Source of the DNA: Arthrobacter sp. ov407
GTDB lineage: Bacteria > Actinomycetota > Actinomycetes > Actinomycetales > Micrococcaceae
Assembly: GCF_900102895.1 (NCBI RefSeq)
Contig: NZ_FNGD01000002.1
Span: 124,001-188,000 of the forward strand
Length of the DNA: 64,000 bases
Direction: 5' to 3'
Shown here: positions 62,448-64,000 of the stretch, one piece after another
Layout of the letters: the number at the start of each line of letters is the position of its first letter
How positions within the stretch are numbered: the first letter of the stretch is position 1
The notes under the pieces: generated by a model
Told to the model about the DNA's origin: nothing
Databases searched by the model: none
Seen by the model: the letters and a program-made list of their open reading frames with translations, nothing else
Position numbers and translations under genes: made by a program

Positions 62448-63065
62448 GTGAGTATGTTCTTCTGGATCATCGTGTTGTCGTTCCTGATTCCCGTGGCAAT
62501 GCGCCTCTACCGCCGGTCCGTCCGCGGCCGGAACCAGGGCACGCCGGGACAGTTCGGCCCGTTCCCCGGTAGCCAGAACAACCCCGGTAACCAGAACAAC
62601 CAGCCGCGGGATGGCTACACGCAGCAGGACTACTTTGGCGGCTTCGGCCAGCTGGGCGCCCCGAAGCAGCCGGGACCGGCCAACCAGCCGTACCCCAACC
62701 AGCCGTACCCCGACCAGCAGTACCCCAATGCGCAGTACCCCAGTCCCCGGTTCCCCAACCAACCGTTCCCGAGCGAGCCGTACCCCGGTCAGCAGTACCC
62801 CGGGCCGGCGGGCTACCAGTCCCCCGTTCCCTACGAGGACAGCCCCGAGTACCTGAACAACCCGCCGCAACCGCAGCGGCAGGCGCCCCCAACTGCCCCG
62901 GCGCCGGCAGCGGGACAGCCGCAGGCACCCCAGACTCCCCAGCCGCCGGCGGCCGCTCAGGGCTACCGGGCCCGCAAGCTGGCTGAACTCGACCAGCAGT
63001 ACAGCGACGGCAAGCTGTCCATGGAGGACTACATGGCCCAGCGCGCTGAAATCATGAAGGGCTAG
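62448..63065 (+). CDS. Membrane-anchored Pro/Tyr-rich protein with SHOCT-like C-terminus
   Basis: 205-aa protein: an N-terminal membrane helix (FFWIIVLSFLIPVAM), then a disordered cytosolic region with QPYP/QQYP-type repeats (about residues 81-118) and Pro/Ala/Gln, and a C-terminal helical hairpin (RKLAELDQQYSDGKLSMEDYMAQRAEIM) typical of SHOCT domains, which mediate oligomerisation. GTG at 62448 with GAAAGG upstream; ATG two codons later is possible. Its 3' end overlaps the convergent isochorismatase gene by 14 bases. Function unknown. Confidence 0.78.
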   Translation: MSMFFWIIVLSFLIPVAMRLYRRSVRGRNQGTPGQFGPFPGSQNNPGNQNNQPRDGYTQQDYFGGFGQLGAPKQPGPANQPYPNQPYPDQQYPNAQYPSPRFPNQPFPSEPYPGQQYPGPAGYQSPVPYEDSPEYLNNPPQPQRQAPPTAPAPAAGQPQAPQTPQPPAAAQGYRARKLAELDQQYSDGKLSMEDYMAQRAEIMKG

Positions 63066-63642
63066 GCTCTGAAGGGCTAGGATCTGAAGGGCCGGCGAAG
63101 TCGACGTCGACCGCGTTGACCGTTCCCGCCGTCCGCCCCGGGGCCTTGTGGTACTGCCAGTACAAGTTGGTGTGGGCCACCACCAGTTCCGGCGGCGGCG
63201 CGCCATAATCGCTCAGGTCCTCGGTGGTGTGCGCGTCGGCGACCAGCGTGACATCGTAGCCGCGCGTGATCGCGCCGTGCAGGGTCGAGCGGATGCACTC
63301 GTCGGTCTGCGCACCGGCCAGGAAGAAACGGCCGATGCCGCGACCGGCCAGCACGGACTCCAGATCGGTGGCCTCGAACGCGTCGCTGTATTCCTTGGCC
63401 ACGAGCGGCTCCGAACCGCGGCGCGCGAGCTCCGGCACGTACTGCCATCCGTCGCTGCCGCGCGGGAGTTCCTCGCCGCTGTGCTGCACCCAGATGACGT
63501 CCACCCCGGCACCGCGCGCCTTATCCACGAGGGCGGCGATGGTCGCGACGACGTCGTCGCGGCGGTAGGCCTCCGCGACGACGCCGACCTGCATATCGAC
63601 GACGAGCAGCGCCGTGTTGGGGCGGTTGATGAGCGTGGTCAT
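63052..63642 (-). CDS. Isochorismatase-like cysteine hydrolase
   Basis: 196-aa hydrolase with the family triad: Asp16 (LLVVDMQVG), Lys83 (AKEYSDAF) and Cys116 (AGAQTDECIRST), the last after the usual cis-peptide loop. Members hydrolyse isochorismate, nicotinamide or carbamoyl compounds; the substrate here is unknown. The last ten residues (SDPSPSEPSPS) are encoded by a 15-bp repeat in the overlap with the SHOCT gene and look like a recent extension. ATG at 63642 with GGGAGG upstream. Confidence 0.88.
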   Translation of the reverse strand: MTTLINRPNTALLVVDMQVGVVAEAYRRDDVVATIAALVDKARGAGVDVIWVQHSGEELPRGSDGWQYVPELARRGSEPLVAKEYSDAFEATDLESVLAGRGIGRFFLAGAQTDECIRSTLHGAITRGYDVTLVADAHTTEDLSDYGAPPPELVVAHTNLYWQYHKAPGRTAGTVNAVDVDFAGPSDPSPSEPSPS

Positions 63643-63697
63643 GGTGCCTCCCGGATCGTGGCTTTCCCTGCCTGCCTACTCTATTCCCGGAGCCCGA

Positions 63698-63764
63698 AAG
63701 CAACGAGGGGTCACCCGCACCCTGATCCGTTGCCGGATGGGCGCGAAGTGACCCCGCGTTGCTT
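63698..63764. repeat. 67-bp inverted-repeat element
   Basis: AAGCAACGAGGGGTCAC (63698-63714) pairs with 63748-63764 at 16 of 17 bases around a 33-base loop, which has its own small hairpin (ATCCG/CGGAT). Its minus strand carries CTTCGCGCCCATCCGG, also found in the 42.35-kb repeats. An 11-bp direct duplication (TTGCTTGGAAG) follows at once. It may also terminate the flanking minus-strand gene. Confidence 0.65.
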
Positions 63765-63793
63765 GGAAGTTGCTTGGAAACGGAGAAGAAGTG

Positions 63794-64000
63794 TCAGTCG
63801 ACCTGGGGGAAGCCGAGGTCGATCACCGAGGTGGACGGGTCCGGCCAGCGGGTGGTGACCACCTTGCCGCGGGTGTAGAAGCGGATGCTTTCGGGGCCGT
63901 ACATGTGGGTGTCGCCGAAGAGCGAATTCTTCCAGCCGCCGAACGAGAAGGTGCCCACCGGCACCGGGATGGGCACGTTGACGCCCACCATGCCGGCCTC
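63794..64000 (-). CDS. Methylmalonate-semialdehyde dehydrogenase, C-terminus only
   Basis: The last 68 residues of a CoA-acylating aldehyde dehydrogenase; the gene starts beyond the right edge. [25 protein letters not shown] followed by [24 protein letters not shown] is the characteristic end of MmsA, which converts methylmalonate semialdehyde to propionyl-CoA in valine and myo-inositol degradation. This fits the branched-chain theme at 8.7-22 kb but is about 40 kb away. Confidence 0.85.
   Translation of the reverse strand, partial: EAGMVGVNVPIPVPVGTFSFGGWKNSLFGDTHMYGPESIRFYTRGKVVTTRWPDPSTSVIDLGFPQVD

Overview
The window is chromosomal DNA of a high-GC Gram-positive actinobacterium, most likely Micrococcaceae (Arthrobacter or Pseudarthrobacter type). 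Evidence: uniformly GC-rich coding sequence with many GTG starts, dense TGATG/ATGA gene overlaps, housekeeping blocks in actinobacterial order (rpsB-tsf-pyrH-frr-cdsA, dusB-dgt-dnaG, glyS), an actinobacterial Holin-X protein, and a combined bkd / leucine-degradation locus resembling that of mycobacteria. No prophage, insertion sequence, CRISPR array or plasmid function was seen. The only stretch that clearly looks foreign is a lower-GC acyltransferase gene near 48.3-49.4 kb.

Layout. 0-3 kb: start of an M50 protease (rseP-like), dxr, and a lipase-maturation-factor membrane protein. 3-8.6 kb: tripartite tricarboxylate transporter tctCBA, divergent from a CitA/CitB-type two-component system. 8.7-22.2 kb: acyl-CoA catabolism. 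One operon holds acyl-CoA carboxylase subunits, acyl-CoA dehydrogenase, CoA transferase, a MaoC hydratase and a CitE-like lyase, with a divergent TetR regulator. A neighbouring operon holds the branched-chain 2-oxoacid dehydrogenase E1a/E1b/E2, with a divergent Lrp regulator. Together they can take branched-chain oxoacids, leucine's in particular, to acetyl-CoA and acetoacetate. 23-29.2 kb: two acetate-type sodium/solute symporters, each with a small membrane partner, around a LytS/LytTR two-component system. 29.2-34.3 kb: DivIVA-like protein, cdsA, frr, pyrH, tsf, rpsB. 34.9-42.3 kb: frameshifted M23 peptidase, glutaryl-CoA-dehydrogenase-like gene, a CAT-anticodon tRNA, GT4 glycosyltransferase, DMT transporter, CDP-alcohol phosphatidyltransferase, Holin-X protein, Bcr/CflA efflux pump. 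42.3-42.8 kb: a repeat-filled non-coding stretch. 43.3-48.1 kb: two tRNA-Asn genes, dnaG, dgt, dusB. 48.3-64 kb: acyltransferase, YibE/F protein, FAD oxidoreductase, lipid and esterase genes, short-chain fatty-acid transporter, glyS, and the end of a methylmalonate-semialdehyde dehydrogenase.

The main theme is uptake and oxidation of organic acids: tricarboxylates, acetate, short-chain fatty acids, branched-chain acyl-CoAs and possibly glutaryl-CoA. Several transporter and catabolic operons have visible palindromic or repeated operators in front of them.

The least explained features are non-coding. There is a 32-bp-period repeat array with a 176-bp duplicated block. Hairpin elements recur at several gene ends, one pair with a compensatory base change. 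The palindrome GTTACY-N4-RGTAAC recurs at two unrelated lipid genes.
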